Made by a program: the position numbers and the translations under genes. From NCBI GenBank assembly GCA_015178975.1, contig WHVD01000018.1, positions 124,001 to 188,000 on the forward strand: DNA of 64,000 bases, given 5' to 3'. The stretch is from Hysterangium stoloniferum (Eukaryota; Basidiomycota; Agaricomycetes; Hysterangiales; Hysterangiaceae). Below the pieces are notes generated by a model. It did not search any database. It saw only the letters and a list, made by a program, of their open reading frames with translations, and was not told the origin of the DNA. This document shows positions 28,475 to 38,643 of this stretch, in pieces; positions within the stretch are counted from its first letter, which is position 1; each line of letters begins with the position of its first letter.

Positions 28475-30384
28475 AAAATGATACTCCCTTACTACAGCCT
28501 CCCCTCATAACGGTTCCAGCCATACTGAACCCTAATCCTCCTGACTCTCAATCAAAGAGACCTCAAGTCAACAAACCTTGTTGGGAGCAAAAACTACCAA
28601 CCCGATTCACCATTGCAGCCACTCTGAGCCCTAATTCCCTGTCTCTCAAAGTGGAAATCCAGACTACTGATATAGCAGAGGTGTTTGGAGTCCCTGCCCT
28701 CTTAGATTGTGGGGCTACAGGGTCCTTCATTGACTTAGAGTTTGTAAAGGAGAACCGACTCACCACTCGGAAACTCCTTCATCCTATCCCAGTGCATAAT
28801 GTGGATGGAACTCGGAATGAAGCAGGATCCATCACGGAAGTGGCTGATCTGATTTTACGCTACAAAGATCATAGTGAGCGTACCCCATTTGCAGTGACCA
28901 GTCTGGGCCGTCAAAAGTTGATCTTGGGATATACTTGGCTGAAAGAACATAATCCAGAGATTGACTGGCAAACCAAACAAGTCAAGCTGAGTCATTGCCC
29001 AACAAAGTGTCACACCTGTCAACAAGAGGTGAAGAAGGAGGCACAGGAACATAAAAGAGAGACTCACAGGGCCAGACTCTGCAGACAAGGACCCTGTCCA
29101 CTTTTTGCTGAAGAGTTGGAGGATTCAGAGGGCCCTGAAAGTCTCGAAGAGTTCACTGGACACCAATTGGAGCCTGAGGACTCTCTGCCAATCATACCCT
29201 TGTATGAATCAGGAGATCGAATCTTGTCCATTACCCTTCCCTCTACAGAGACTATTGCAGCTAGTTCCACTACTTCACAGTGTTTGGCAGAAGCTGCCCA
29301 CCGTAACTTCCAAGCAGAGGCCAAGGTCCCAGGATATCTACAGGAGTTTGAGGATGTCTTCTTAAAGGAGTCCTTTGACACCCTCCCAGAATGTAAGATC
29401 TGGGACCATGCCATTGAACTAGAGCCTGGTGCTAAGGCCACCAACTGCAAGGTCTATCCTTTGTCCCCATCTGAGCAGGTGCAACTGGATGAATTCCTTA
29501 AGGAGAATTTAGAAACTGGGCGCATCCGCCCCTCCAAGTCCCCCATGGCCTCCCCAGTGTTCTTCATCAAAAAGAAGGATGGATCCTTGCGACTAGTCCA
29601 AGACTATCGTGAACTAAACACCATCACAGTGAAGAACCGCTACCCTATTCCACTGATCTCAGAACTGGTGAACCAGCTCAGAGGAGCTTGGTACTTCACC
29701 AAATTGGATGTCCGGTGGGGGTATAATAACATTCGCATTAAGGAGGGTGATGAGTGGAAGGCAGCCTTTCGTACCAATAGAGGGTTGTTTGAACCATTGG
29801 TAATGTTCTTTGGACTCACCAACAGTCCAGCCACCTTCCAGACCATGATGAATGATATTTTTGCAGACCTGATTCGAGAAGGAGTGGTGTGTGTATATCT
29901 GGATGACATCCTGATTTACACCAAGACTCTAGAGGAGCATCGCCGAGTCCTACGATTAGTCTTGGAGCGACTGCAACATCATAAGCTATACTTACATCCT
30001 GAGAAGTGTGAGTTTGAGAAGACCAAGATTGAATACTTAGGGCTCATCATTTCCCATGGACACATGGAGATGGATCCAGTTAAAATAGCTGGGGTGTCAG
30101 AATGGCCTATTCCCAAAAATAAGAAGGATGTACAGGCATTCTTAGGTTTTGCTAATTTCTACCGTCGCTTCATCCAAGACTTCTCTAAGATTGCATGTCC
30201 ATTGTTTGACCTTACCAGGAAAGATGCTTCCTGGAAGTGGTCAGCAGAGGCCCAAGAAGCATTCAATGGGATTAAAGATCGGGTGACCTCAGCCCCAGTC
30301 CTTGCACTCCCAGATGACAATCAGCCCTTCCGAATTGAAGCAGATAGTTCTGACTTTGCCACAGGAGCTGTTCTGTCTCAGTGA
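28333..30384 (+). CDS. pol: Protease and reverse transcriptase of element C
   Basis: Frame -1 relative to gag, overlapping it by about 140 bases; the true start or frameshift point is not evident, and I see no canonical slippery heptamer. Protease: ALLDCGATGSFIDLEFV with DCGATG active site, ending LILGYTWLKEHNPEIDW. RT: GRIRPSKSPMASPVFFIKKK, LRLVQDYRELNTITVKNRYP, VMFFGLTNSPATFQTMMNDI, CVYLDDILIYTKTLEEH with the YLDD box, and the connection VQAFLGFANFYRRFIQDFS. RNase H starts IEADSSDFATGAVLSQ and hits a TGA at 30382 (position of an arginine or tryptophan in relatives). Otherwise intact. Confidence 0.9.
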   Translation: MCCRNGTEFGCSRDCSCRGSRRGFWASQWRRSAPPLPVHNRFECLAVENDTPLLQPPLITVPAILNPNPPDSQSKRPQVNKPCWEQKLPTRFTIAATLSPNSLSLKVEIQTTDIAEVFGVPALLDCGATGSFIDLEFVKENRLTTRKLLHPIPVHNVDGTRNEAGSITEVADLILRYKDHSERTPFAVTSLGRQKLILGYTWLKEHNPEIDWQTKQVKLSHCPTKCHTCQQEVKKEAQEHKRETHRARLCRQGPCPLFAEELEDSEGPESLEEFTGHQLEPEDSLPIIPLYESGDRILSITLPSTETIAASSTTSQCLAEAAHRNFQAEAKVPGYLQEFEDVFLKESFDTLPECKIWDHAIELEPGAKATNCKVYPLSPSEQVQLDEFLKENLETGRIRPSKSPMASPVFFIKKKDGSLRLVQDYRELNTITVKNRYPIPLISELVNQLRGAWYFTKLDVRWGYNNIRIKEGDEWKAAFRTNRGLFEPLVMFFGLTNSPATFQTMMNDIFADLIREGVVCVYLDDILIYTKTLEEHRRVLRLVLERLQHHKLYLHPEKCEFEKTKIEYLGLIISHGHMEMDPVKIAGVSEWPIPKNKKDVQAFLGFANFYRRFIQDFSKIACPLFDLTRKDASWKWSAEAQEAFNGIKDRVTSAPVLALPDDNQPFRIEADSSDFATGAVLSQ

Positions 30385-30411
30385 TCTGACTCAGATGGGA
30401 AGTGGCATCCA

Positions 30412-30879
30412 GTGGCATTCTACTCTAAAAGTCTGAATGCGGTAGAACGGAACTATGAGATCTATGACAAAGAACTGCTATCCATCATCTGGGCTTTAGA
30501 AGAATGGCGTCACTTTTTGGAAGGGGCCCAACACAAAGTGGAGATCTGGACTGACCATCAGAATCTTCAGTATTTCAGGTCAGCTCGAAAACTCAATCAT
30601 AGACAGGCTAGGTGGTCACTATTCCTCTCTCGCTTTGAGTATGATCTATTCCATAAACCTGGAAAATCAATGGGAAAACCAGATGCTCTATCACGAAGGC
30701 CAGATCATGGTACAGGTTCAGAGGACAACACAAATGTGACACTTCTACAACCTGCCTTGTTTCGAATCAGAGCCCTGGAGGGCCTGACTCTGGTGGGGGA
30801 AGAACAGGATATCCTGTATAAGATCCGCAGAGCAGGACGAATGGGACTTCGAGAGGATACAGTGGCTAAGGCAGCATGA
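30412..30879 (+). pseudogene. pol: RNase H remainder of element C
   Basis: Same frame as the RT after the TGA at 30382. It contains AFYSKSLNAVERNYEIYDKE, LLSIIWALEEWRHFLEGAQH, the catalytic WTDHQNLQYF and the end of RNase H (KPGKSMGKPDALSRRPDH). It stops at a TGA at 30877-30879, followed by a TAG near 30917, before the integrase zinc finger. Confidence 0.88.
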
Positions 30880-32007
30880 GAGCTTCAACAGGGCAACTCT
30901 CAGAGAGTCTTGACTGCATAGTGGTCAGAGGTACAAGGTATCCTTTACTTTTGTAGCAAGATCTATGTCCCAAATGACCCAGAACTCCGAAGGCATATAG
31001 TATCACAGCATCATGACACCCGCATTGGTGGTCATCATGGTCGATGGAAAACCCTAGAGTTGGTTGCACGTAATTACTGGTGGCCACAAATGTCCCGGTA
31101 CATTGGACATTATGTTGCTACTTGTGACCCTTGTTTAAGGACTAAGGTTCAACATCGGAAACCCATAGGAGAGTTAAAACCTCTTCCCATCCCTGAAGGT
31201 AGATGGGACACTATAAGTGTGGACTTTATTGTAGAACTTCCAGAAGCCCATGGTTTTGATTCCATTATGGTAGTGGTGGACTCCATAAGCAAACGAGCTC
31301 ATTTCATTCCAACTAACACCACAATCACAGCACTAGGTGCTGCACGGTTATTCCTTACTTATGTATGGAAACTGCATGGATTACCTAGACAAGTAGTATC
31401 TGATCGTGGCCCTCAATTTGTGGCAGAATTCACTAAAGAGTTGTCTCGTTTACTGGGAATCAAACTGTCCCCTACCACAGCTTATCATCCTCAGGCTGAT
31501 GGCCAAACAGAACAGGTCAACCAAGAACTGGAACAGTACTTAAGAGTCTGGATCAATGAGCACCAAGATGATTGGGATGAGCTTCTCCCATTGGCTGAGT
31601 TCAGTCACAACAATGTGTCTCACTTTAGTACACAGCAGACTCCCTTCATGCTAGATACAGGCCGTCATCCACATATGGGATTTGAACCATATCAAACTCA
31701 GTCCCATTTGGAATCAGTCAATGAGTTTAAGGATAGGATGGCCCATGCACTGGAAGAGGCTAAGGCAGCTCTGACTAAGGCCAAAGAGGATATGGCAAGA
31801 TATTACAATCAACATTGGATACCAGCTCCTGATTTCAAGGTTGGAGATAAAGTGTATCTTGATGCTAGTGATATTAGAACCACTAGGCCATCAATTAAAC
31901 TATCCCACCGTAACTTGGGTCCTTTTACTATACAGGCCAAAGTAGGTCGCAATGCCTATCGCCTACGACTCCCCCAATTCCTTGCGTCGCCTGCACCCAG
32001 TGTTTAA
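30880..32007 (+). pseudogene. pol: Integrase of element C
   Basis: Zinc region partly in the interrupted frame (HHDTRIGGHHGRWKTLELVA then YVATCDPCLRTKVQHRKP). The core retains all catalytic acids: SVDFIVELPEAHG, SDRGPQFVAEF and the glutamate of ADGQTEQVNQELEQYLR, with 35 residues between the last two. The basic C-terminal part includes KVGDKVYLDASDIRTTRPS. At about 31975 a run CCCCC shifts the frame, so the expected LRRLHPVFNVVKL block reads only in the next frame, and translation ends at 32005. Confidence 0.9.
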
Positions 32008-32079
32008 TGTGGTGAAACTGACCCCAGCACCTGAAGATTTCCAGGGCGCCATGCTCCACCAGCACCAAAACCAGTACTA

Positions 32080-32307
32080 GTGGAAGGTGAAGAGAAATAT
32101 CATGTTGAAAAGATCCTCAACAGTAGGCGTTTTAGGAACCAACTCCAATTCCTGATCAAATGGGAAGGTTATGGATATGAGCACAATGAATGGGTCTCAG
32201 AGAAGGATGTTAAGGCTCCAGATCTAGTTGCTCAATTCTACCAGGAGAATCCAGGTGCTCCACGTCGTATCAGGGCTGCACACTTTGAGGCTTTGAAATT
32301 TCACTAG
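32080..32307 (+). CDS. pol: Chromodomain at the C-terminus of element C integrase
   Basis: Seventy-five codons: YHVEKILNSRRFRNQLQFLI, KWEGYGYEHNEWVSEKDV, then LVAQFYQENPG. This is a canonical chromodomain with the aromatic positions Y, W and W/F needed to bind methylated histone tails. It is a frame or two away from the integrase frame because of small indels between 31975 and 32060; the intact reading through PPAPKPVLVEGEEKY shows that it was once fused. Confidence 0.9.
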   Translation: MEGEEKYHVEKILNSRRFRNQLQFLIKWEGYGYEHNEWVSEKDVKAPDLVAQFYQENPGAPRRIRAAHFEALKFH

Positions 32308-32382
32308 ATTTTCCACTGAAGTCAGTATCTCGAGGCGATATACCTTAGAGGAGGGGGTGATGTAAGGGGACATTCTATGTCT

Positions 32383-32594
32383 CTTCAATGAAGGGTTGGA
32401 AATGGACTAGTCTCTCCTTTGCTGCTAATGCTTCCCGCTCAGTAGCAGAATAGTTATGTTCAGCGCTTTTCAGCATGCAACTCTCCAATATGCAATGACT
32501 CGTTCAACGTTAACTTCAGTTTCCTCAAAACTGGGTCCCCATGAGTCCAACCACTCAATCTTGGGCTGTTTGGTTTTATACTGATGAACAAAGG
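32383..32594 (-). pseudogene. pol: RNase H fragment of element B
   Basis: Minus strand, matching A-in 16097-16300: the complement of TCTTCAATGAAGGGTTGGAA corresponds to the EGLVHFQPF region, and upstream words match the serine-alanine-threonine-glutamate-arginine block and the family-specific insertion with KPKIEWLDSW. It is bounded by element C on one side and solo LTR D2 on the other. Confidence 0.65.
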
Positions 32595-32599
32595 ATGGC

Positions 32600-33864
32600 T
32601 GTAATGTATTCAGGGGATTCTCTTAGATAGCTCAATATATGCTATAGTGTCACAGAGCTTCAACAATAAAACAAGCAAAGGTCCAGTAATTTAAATACTG
32701 ATAGATTAATGAGCTGCGCTATGAAGCTTAAACAACTCAAATAAATGCTTATTTTGATTGTTGAAAGGTTCAATAGAACTGCAACTGTGTATGACTCTTT
32801 TAGCAAATAAAAGAACTATTCCTTGAGAATAGGGGGCAGGAAGCTGAATATATGCACAGTAACTTGGCAGAGACTTGATATAAGAGCTTCGGATTTTTTT
32901 ATGCTTATTTCTAACTATTAATAGTTATTTAACAAGGTGTTAAATAATTTATTAATAGAGAAAATAATATGTATTGGATTATCTGAGTGCTTGTACTTGA
33001 TTAATTCAATAAACTTAGGGCTGGGCCTTGAGTAATCTAGTATTGGCAGGGATTTCAGTAAGGATACTTATTAGGTTTATTATGTAATTAATAAGCCTAA
33101 AGGGTAGCTGTGAGGCTGGGGGAACTTAGATGATTAGCTAAGTTCAAGAGTTGCTGACAAAGATTCAAGATGCTGCAAGTGTAGGCACTTGCAGTGAGTG
33201 TATCAGGCTAAGGCTATTATTTTCCTTAGGATTATTAGATAAGCTTCTGTGCTGTGCTGCAAATATGTGTGTGATAAGATGATTTTATTGGAAACTTAGC
33301 CCTCCTTATATACATTTTGATAACTCAATGATTAGCTAACTATTTAGTTTATGAGGTCATTAGTTAGATAATAATGACCTCATATTCTACTCATTATTTA
33401 CCCTTTATTTATCATGTGATTCCCTTCTCTGAGGCAAGGGTTCTAACCTCTTGCTTGAACATGAAGGTTCAAGGCCGCGGTCCTGGGACGAAAGCAAACG
33501 ATGAGTCGGCAGAATCTAATAATGACTCGGGTAGTCACATCCGTGACTTGTGTGACATCCCGACACCGGAGGCTTATCTAATAAGTCACATGACTCCAAA
33601 AATGCGCAAACTAGGCTGCAGCAAGGTGCCGAAAGGTAATAACTAAGTAAATAAAATATAAATAATTAGTTAAAAATTATAATAAATTAATTAAGTAATA
33701 ATAGCATAATATGAGTCCATATATGCTATTATTTATGTGAAGTTAAAAGGAATAAGGCCTATTTTTCACAATAAACATAGTAAAAAATACAATAAATTCA
33801 AAAGAATATTAAATAATCCACAGAAAATTAAGAGAATATTATGAGATGATGCTGATACATCACA
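32600..33864 (-). mobile_element. Solo LTR D2 (1265 bp) in element B
   Basis: Inverted copy of D1 with the same ends (TGTAATGTATTC...GATACATCACA in plus orientation), flanked by ATGGC on both sides (32595-32599 and 33865-33869). It carries one 30-bp palindromic unit instead of three. The interior is otherwise very similar. The short frame at 33374-33646 is also present in D1 (17008-16718) but shows no motif. Confidence 0.85.
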
Positions 33865-34365
33865 ATGGCACATCCTGCACATGGTCGAAAGCTAACTTGG
33901 CTTGGGCATGGATTTTAGTGTCCATCAAGTCTCCTAAAGCCATCTTCTGGACTTGTTGGAGACAACAGCCTAAGGCAAAATACGAAGTGTCCGTATACAG
34001 CCGATAGGGCATCCCACTAACTGGATGTCCCAGCACTGGTGCTGATCCTAGTGCGGCTTTAACATCCTCGTAAGCCCTGACATGGTCAGCAGTCCACGTC
34101 CAGGGTGTTCCCTTCTTTAGGAGCGAGAATAAAGGGGATACCATCCATGAATAGAATGGTATATATGCCAAAAAGTAAAGGACTATCCCAAGGAACTGTT
34201 GCAGTTCAGAAACCTTCGTGGGTGGGGCCAGTTCCAATATAGCGTGAACTTTCTCTTTGGGGTCGAGAAACCCAACCTGGATACTTTATGATCCAACAAC
34301 AAGATCGAATTATATCCGATAAAACATTTCTTGGGGGAGAGAGTGATGCCAGCCAAAGCAATAGC
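33865..34365 (-). pseudogene. pol: RT/RNase H fragment of element B
   Basis: Minus strand: 34237-33860 encodes VSELQQFLGIVLYFLAYIPF, YSWMVSPLFSLLKKGTPWTW and APVLGHPVSGMPYRLYTDTS, the RT connection and RNase H start. The upstream frame gives GITLSPKKCFIGYNSILLLD. The sequence then changes, at about 34366, to plus-strand A0 ORF3, so everything 5' of this point in B (RT catalytic box, protease, gag, 5' LTR) is lost. The expected aspartate pair is not present on this fragment. Confidence 0.8.
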
Positions 34366-34368
34366 GCC

Positions 34369-35288
34369 GAGCACCGCATTACAGCCACCTCTGCTGATCG
34401 CATTTGTGCTATCATTCAAATGTGCCAAAAGGCCTACAGTCATTGGGTCTCCTCCATTCAGAGGCTGGATGGGCTGACATCTGCCAATGACATTTTGAAG
34501 CAGGAGGAAATTGTCCTTTCCTTTCACACCAAGCATCTCACCTGGAGAAACGCTATCCTGCACCTTGGAGGTTCTTCGCAGGATGCATGGGGAGGAGTTC
34601 CAAGTGTCCTTTGACACCTTCTTTGACATAGCTCTTCGACCTGGGGGGCACTGTGAGAGGTACTGTGAAATATTCTCTGAAATATAGTCTGGACGAGCCC
34701 ACACTATATTTCCATTATTATTTCTATTTTCTCTCTATTTTATTATATGCATATATTTAGTTCAATGACCTATGCATTTGGTACATTGAGTCTTGTGGCA
34801 CATATGTGCCAGACCTATGTATTCTAGCACTGATAGTTAGAACTCAGACACTTTTTACCTCATAACCATGACTTGCCCAGACACCCATTTAGTGTCCTGC
34901 AAGTTGTGATTGATGTATTGTCTCGATTGTCACAGACAGGCTTTAACTACCAGCACAATCATAGTTTTGAACTACACTAGTCAAAACTCAAACCGTTATC
35001 TCAATCCATGCAGACTATATCTGCGCTACTCCATTTATTCAACTCTCTAGTTATTTCCTTAAACACTCAAGTAGCTGCTCAGAATTGAACTTCAAAGTCA
35101 ATTCTCTTTCATTCATCTTAGCTATCTATTCTACTTAGGATAGCTAATCCTCTTAACCGTATTGAACTAAATAGTCAATATGTGTTTGGCCTGTATTAGA
35201 CTTAGATAGTCAATACATCATTGTGTCATACCTAAATGGTTGATATTCTTCATATATAGAACAGTTAGAACTTCCACCACTCTTCACA
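34369..35288 (+). mobile_element. 3' end of A0: ORF3 end, polypurine tract and LTR
   Basis: Plus strand. The end of ORF3 (ITATSADRICAIIQMCQKAY, then HGEEFQVSFDTFFDIALRPG) runs into CTGGGGGGCAC and then the LTR 34652-35288 (637 bp, TGTGAGAGG...CTCTTCACA). Orientation and the missing middle of ORF3 fit the second half of the A0 element that starts at 8505. No duplicated target is available because the 5' end of A0 is gone. Confidence 0.75.
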
Positions 35289-35394
35289 CCTTGGGATCCC
35301 TTAATTATTGTTTAAAGAACAATACCAAGGAAAAGGAACCTGGGAAAACCTGAACCATTTACTGGCTCAAACCTGAAGAAATTACCGACAGTTC

Positions 35395-36150
35395 TTATGC
35401 AATGTCAATTCAACTTTGGGATCAACTAGCTGCCTTCACAATGGATGACTGAAAGGTAAACTTTGCACTCTCTTACCTCAAGGATTCCACAGCAGCCTGG
35501 TTTGAACCCACATTTTCTGGCCTCACTTCCGACAATCCTGATTGGCTCCATGATTGGGATGCTTTCATTGAGGAACTCGAAACAAACTTCAGCCCCTATG
35601 ACCAAACCACCAATGCTGAGGCTGCACTTTCTAATCTCAAAATGAAAGACACCCAATGCATTACCGACTACATCGTCCAGTTCAACAACCTCACCACATG
35701 TTGCAACTGGGGTGATTCAGCCCTCCATTACCAGTTCTACTCCAGCCTTCTGTCCCACCTCAAAGACAAAGTTTCTAAAGGGGAGACCAGTAAGCCAAAG
35801 ACTCGCCCACTCATGCATCTAAAAGCCCAAAATGTGGATGCCTGATACTGGGAATGATGCTTGGAAATCAGTCACAAAAATCCATCAGACAAAAAATCAT
35901 TGGACAACAAGAATGCCAACAAGTCTGGAAATCAAAACACCAACCTGGCAACTCGAACTCTGATATGAAGTCTGACAATAAAGGTTCCAACAACAAAAAG
36001 GGCAAAGACAAACAGTCAATTAAGTCTCAAGACAAGGACAAACCCAACCTTACTGGCAAACTCAGCTCTGACAGTAAGCTCCTACCACAAGAAAAGCAAT
36101 ACTGAATGGATAACAATCTGTGCCTATTGTGCACAGATCCTGGACACTGA
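35395..36150 (+). pseudogene. gag: Gag remnant of element E
   Basis: Frames read VNFALSYLKDSTAAWFEPTF, DWDAFIEELETNFSPYDQTT and ITDYIVQFNNLTTCCNWGDS, a retrotransposon Gag capsid core, then a lysine-rich basic tail. A degraded knuckle, CLLCTDPGH with a stop after the histidine, lies near 36121-36150. Short in-frame stops occur at 35448, 35843 and 36103. Confidence 0.75.
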
Positions 36151-36379
36151 GTCACCACACACCCGAAGGCCACAAAAGCCTGATCGGCCAATATGGCTAC
36201 AGCTTCACAACTGGCTAAGCCAGCTGCTGAGTCAAAAAAAGATTAAGCAACTCTCTGGATTCCATGCAGTTGGAGAGTTGTGTTGAATCTCCCCACACAC
36301 TGGAGAACTGTCATCTTAATGTGTCTGCTCTTTATGATCCAACCTCCTTATTTGTAAATCTTACTTCAAAACCCCTCAG

Positions 36380-37866
36380 GAGTCTCAATTTTTTCTCTTG
36401 TAGATTCAGGTTCAACTCATTGTTTCATAGATATTAGTTTTTCCCGAAAACATCAGTTAAAAACCTATGCAATAGATCTGATTCTGCTGACTTTTTGATG
36501 GTACCTCAAACTCTGTAATCTCGCAAGCCTGCAAACTCTGACTTTGGTTCCCATGTGGAACCTTTCAGACAGTTATGTTTTTTGTAACACAGTTGGACTT
36601 GAGCTGCTCTGTGGTTCTAGGACATAACTGGCTCACCAACTACAATCCATTGATTGATTGAGCATTGGGCAGTATCCATTTCCAGACCCCATTGGCACCT
36701 GATACGACTGGTCCATCTCCACCTGTTTCAGCAAATATGGCCTCTACAGGCCCCATGGCAAATCTGAGCTCTCCACCTCCCATCTCTCTAATAAATGCTG
36801 CAGCTTTATGAGAGCCATCAAGTTGGAAGGCTCCCAAGCATTTACAGTCAATCTTAAAGTTGACAAAGCCACTGGTTGTTTCACAACCCCAGTGGCCAAA
36901 CCTGTTGCAGATTTGGAAGGTGTTCCAGAAAAATACCACAAATTTGCAGATGTCTTCAGTAAACGAAATGCTGATTGACTTGCCCCTCACAGGCGCTATG
37001 ATTTGAAAATTGATATTGAAGAAGGTTCACATCCTTTAGGCCCAGTTTATCCTCTCTTGCAGTCTGAACTATTGGCTATCTGAGAATTCTTGGACAAACA
37101 CCTGGCTATAGGATCTATCTGACCCTCAAAATCTCCTTATGGAGCCCCTGTTCTATTCATTTGGAAAAAAGACAGTTCCCTATGGCTTTGCATTGACTTT
37201 TGAGGACTCAATGCAATCACTCAGAAAGATAAGTACCCGTTACCACTCATCTCTGATTTACCTGATGCCCCTCAGAAGGCCCGAATCTATACAAAGATAG
37301 ATCTTAAACACACCTATCATTTGGTTCAGATCGCTGAAGGCGACAAGTGGAAAATGGCTTTCCACACTCACTATGGCTCTTTGGAATGGTTAGTGATACC
37401 CTTTGGTCTCACCAAAACTCCATTGGTCTATCAATGTTTTATCAACAATGTCTTTTCCAACCTCCTCGATATCTATGTCATTATATACTTAGACAACATC
37501 CTCATATTTTCCAAAGACCCCACACTTCACAATGAACATGTCTGTGAAGTTCTCCAAAGACTCCAAAAACATGGTCTTTTCGTGAATGGTAAAAAATTTC
37601 ATTTGATGTCGACATGGTTGAATATTTAGGTTTCATGATGGGACTGACAGTCTCCGCATGGATGACTCTATAATTCAAGTCATTCAAGATTGGCCAGAAC
37701 CCTGAAAGGTTAAGGCCATCCAGTCCTTTTTAGGCTTCACCAATTTTTATCATCATTTCATTCACAACTACTCAAAAATTACCATTCCGCTTACTCATCT
37801 TACTTGTAAAGACGCCCCATGGAATTTCTCCAAGGAATGCCACATGGTATTCTGAGAATTGAAAAG
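36380..37866 (+). pseudogene. pol: Protease and RT remnant of element E
   Basis: Protease: VDSGSTHCFIDISFSRKHQL near 36400, with an intact D-S-G, then LDLSCSVVLGHNWL-type ending. RT: IDIEEGSHPLGPVYPL, SIxPSKSPYGAPVLFI with TGA at the arginine, then LSDLPDA, DKWKMAFHTHYGSLEW, IPFGLTKTPLVYQCFINNVF. The catalytic box at about 37481 reads IIYLDNILIFSKD, i.e. YLDN instead of YLDD: a GAC to AAC change at a CpG. It ends at the solo LTR F. Confidence 0.82.
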
Positions 37867-38638
37867 TGTTAGGATACACACACAGGCCGGGTTTCCGGAG
37901 AAACCTGCAGGATATCTGGTAGGACTTGGCTTCAGCTTATAAACTGCGCCCTTGCTAGATCGTGTTGTCCAATTTCAAATGGACGGACGGGGATCCCGGG
38001 GAGTCCAGGCAGGGTTCGTGGGTCGTAGGTCGTACGTTGGGGGTCGTGGGTCGTGAGTCGAGTTGGTTGAGAGAGGTAGATGCACCGGAGCCCATGGGCT
38101 CCGACTAGTGCAAGTGATGTGAATTAAGTAAGGTTTTTAGAGCGGAAAATGTTATTAGATTACTGGGGGGAATCTAAGCTAATTTTCTGACTGGATTGTA
38201 TGTACAACATCTGCCAGTTTATATAGACCATGGAGTGAATGACATACCAAATCCAGTAATGGTGAAATGAAACTAACAAAACATGAAACGGGAATAGTAA
38301 ACACCAAATTGGTGTTAGGAACGGAACGGAACGGAGCGGGAGCGGAGTCCTAAATCGTGACAGGTCATTTGACTAAAATGGGAACAGGGCTCGATTAGAG
38401 CGGTGACAAGATTCTAAGCGGGGTCCGGTGACTGATGCATGGGATGAAGATGGACATAGACAGAGACGGAGTCTGGGGGAAGTCCAGTGACTGATGTGTC
38501 ATATTGAGGTCGAACGTAACTAGTCTTGACGTAACGGAGTCCGGGTGGGAAATCCTATAAACAGACAATTGGTGCTTGTAGCATGTGGGGGCGTATGGGT
38601 TAGTGCCCGGAGTCCGGCGGGATTGTCCAGTCGTAACA
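37867..38638. mobile_element. Solo LTR F (772 bp) in element E
   Basis: TGTTAGGATACAC...CCAGTCGTAACA, TG...CA ends with TGTTA/TAACA inverted termini, flanked by AAAAG at 37862-37866 and 38639-38643. No coding potential. Internal GTCGTGGGTCGT-type short repeats occur at about 38010-38060. It is much richer in CpG than the surrounding element E, so it arrived after E had decayed. It inserted at the RT/RNase H boundary. Confidence 0.88.
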
Positions 38639-38643
38639 AAAAG

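Larger units (their letters stand above)
26408..32382 (+). mobile_element. Tf1/sushi-like chromovirus C inserted in B
   Basis: 5' LTR 26408-26774, self-complementary primer site, gag, pol (protease, RT, RNase H, integrase), chromodomain, polypurine tract (GAGGAGGGGG at 32349) and only the first ~20 bases of the 3' LTR (TGTAAGGGGACATTCTATGT at 32361), after which B's RNase H resumes. Nearly all of the 3' LTR and about 390 bp of B are therefore deleted at this edge, and no target duplication can be read. The coding region has only two nonsense codons in RNase H/integrase and two frame changes near the 3' end. Confidence 0.9.
10678..34365 (-). mobile_element. Ty3/gypsy element B, nested and deleted
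   Basis: Minus-strand relative of the A family. Pieces identified, in plus coordinates: 3' LTR 10678-11319, polypurine tract 11320-11328, ORF3 23543-24520 and 25158-25899, integrase N-terminus 25982-26407, RNase H about 32383-32594, RNase H/RT 33865-34365. The pieces are separated by A-in (11329-23542), an AT-rich insert, element C and solo LTR D2. The 5' half (RT N-terminus, protease, gag, 5' LTR) is absent; the junction near 34366 runs straight into A0 ORF3. The integrase core and chromodomain are also deleted at about 25980. Confidence 0.75.
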
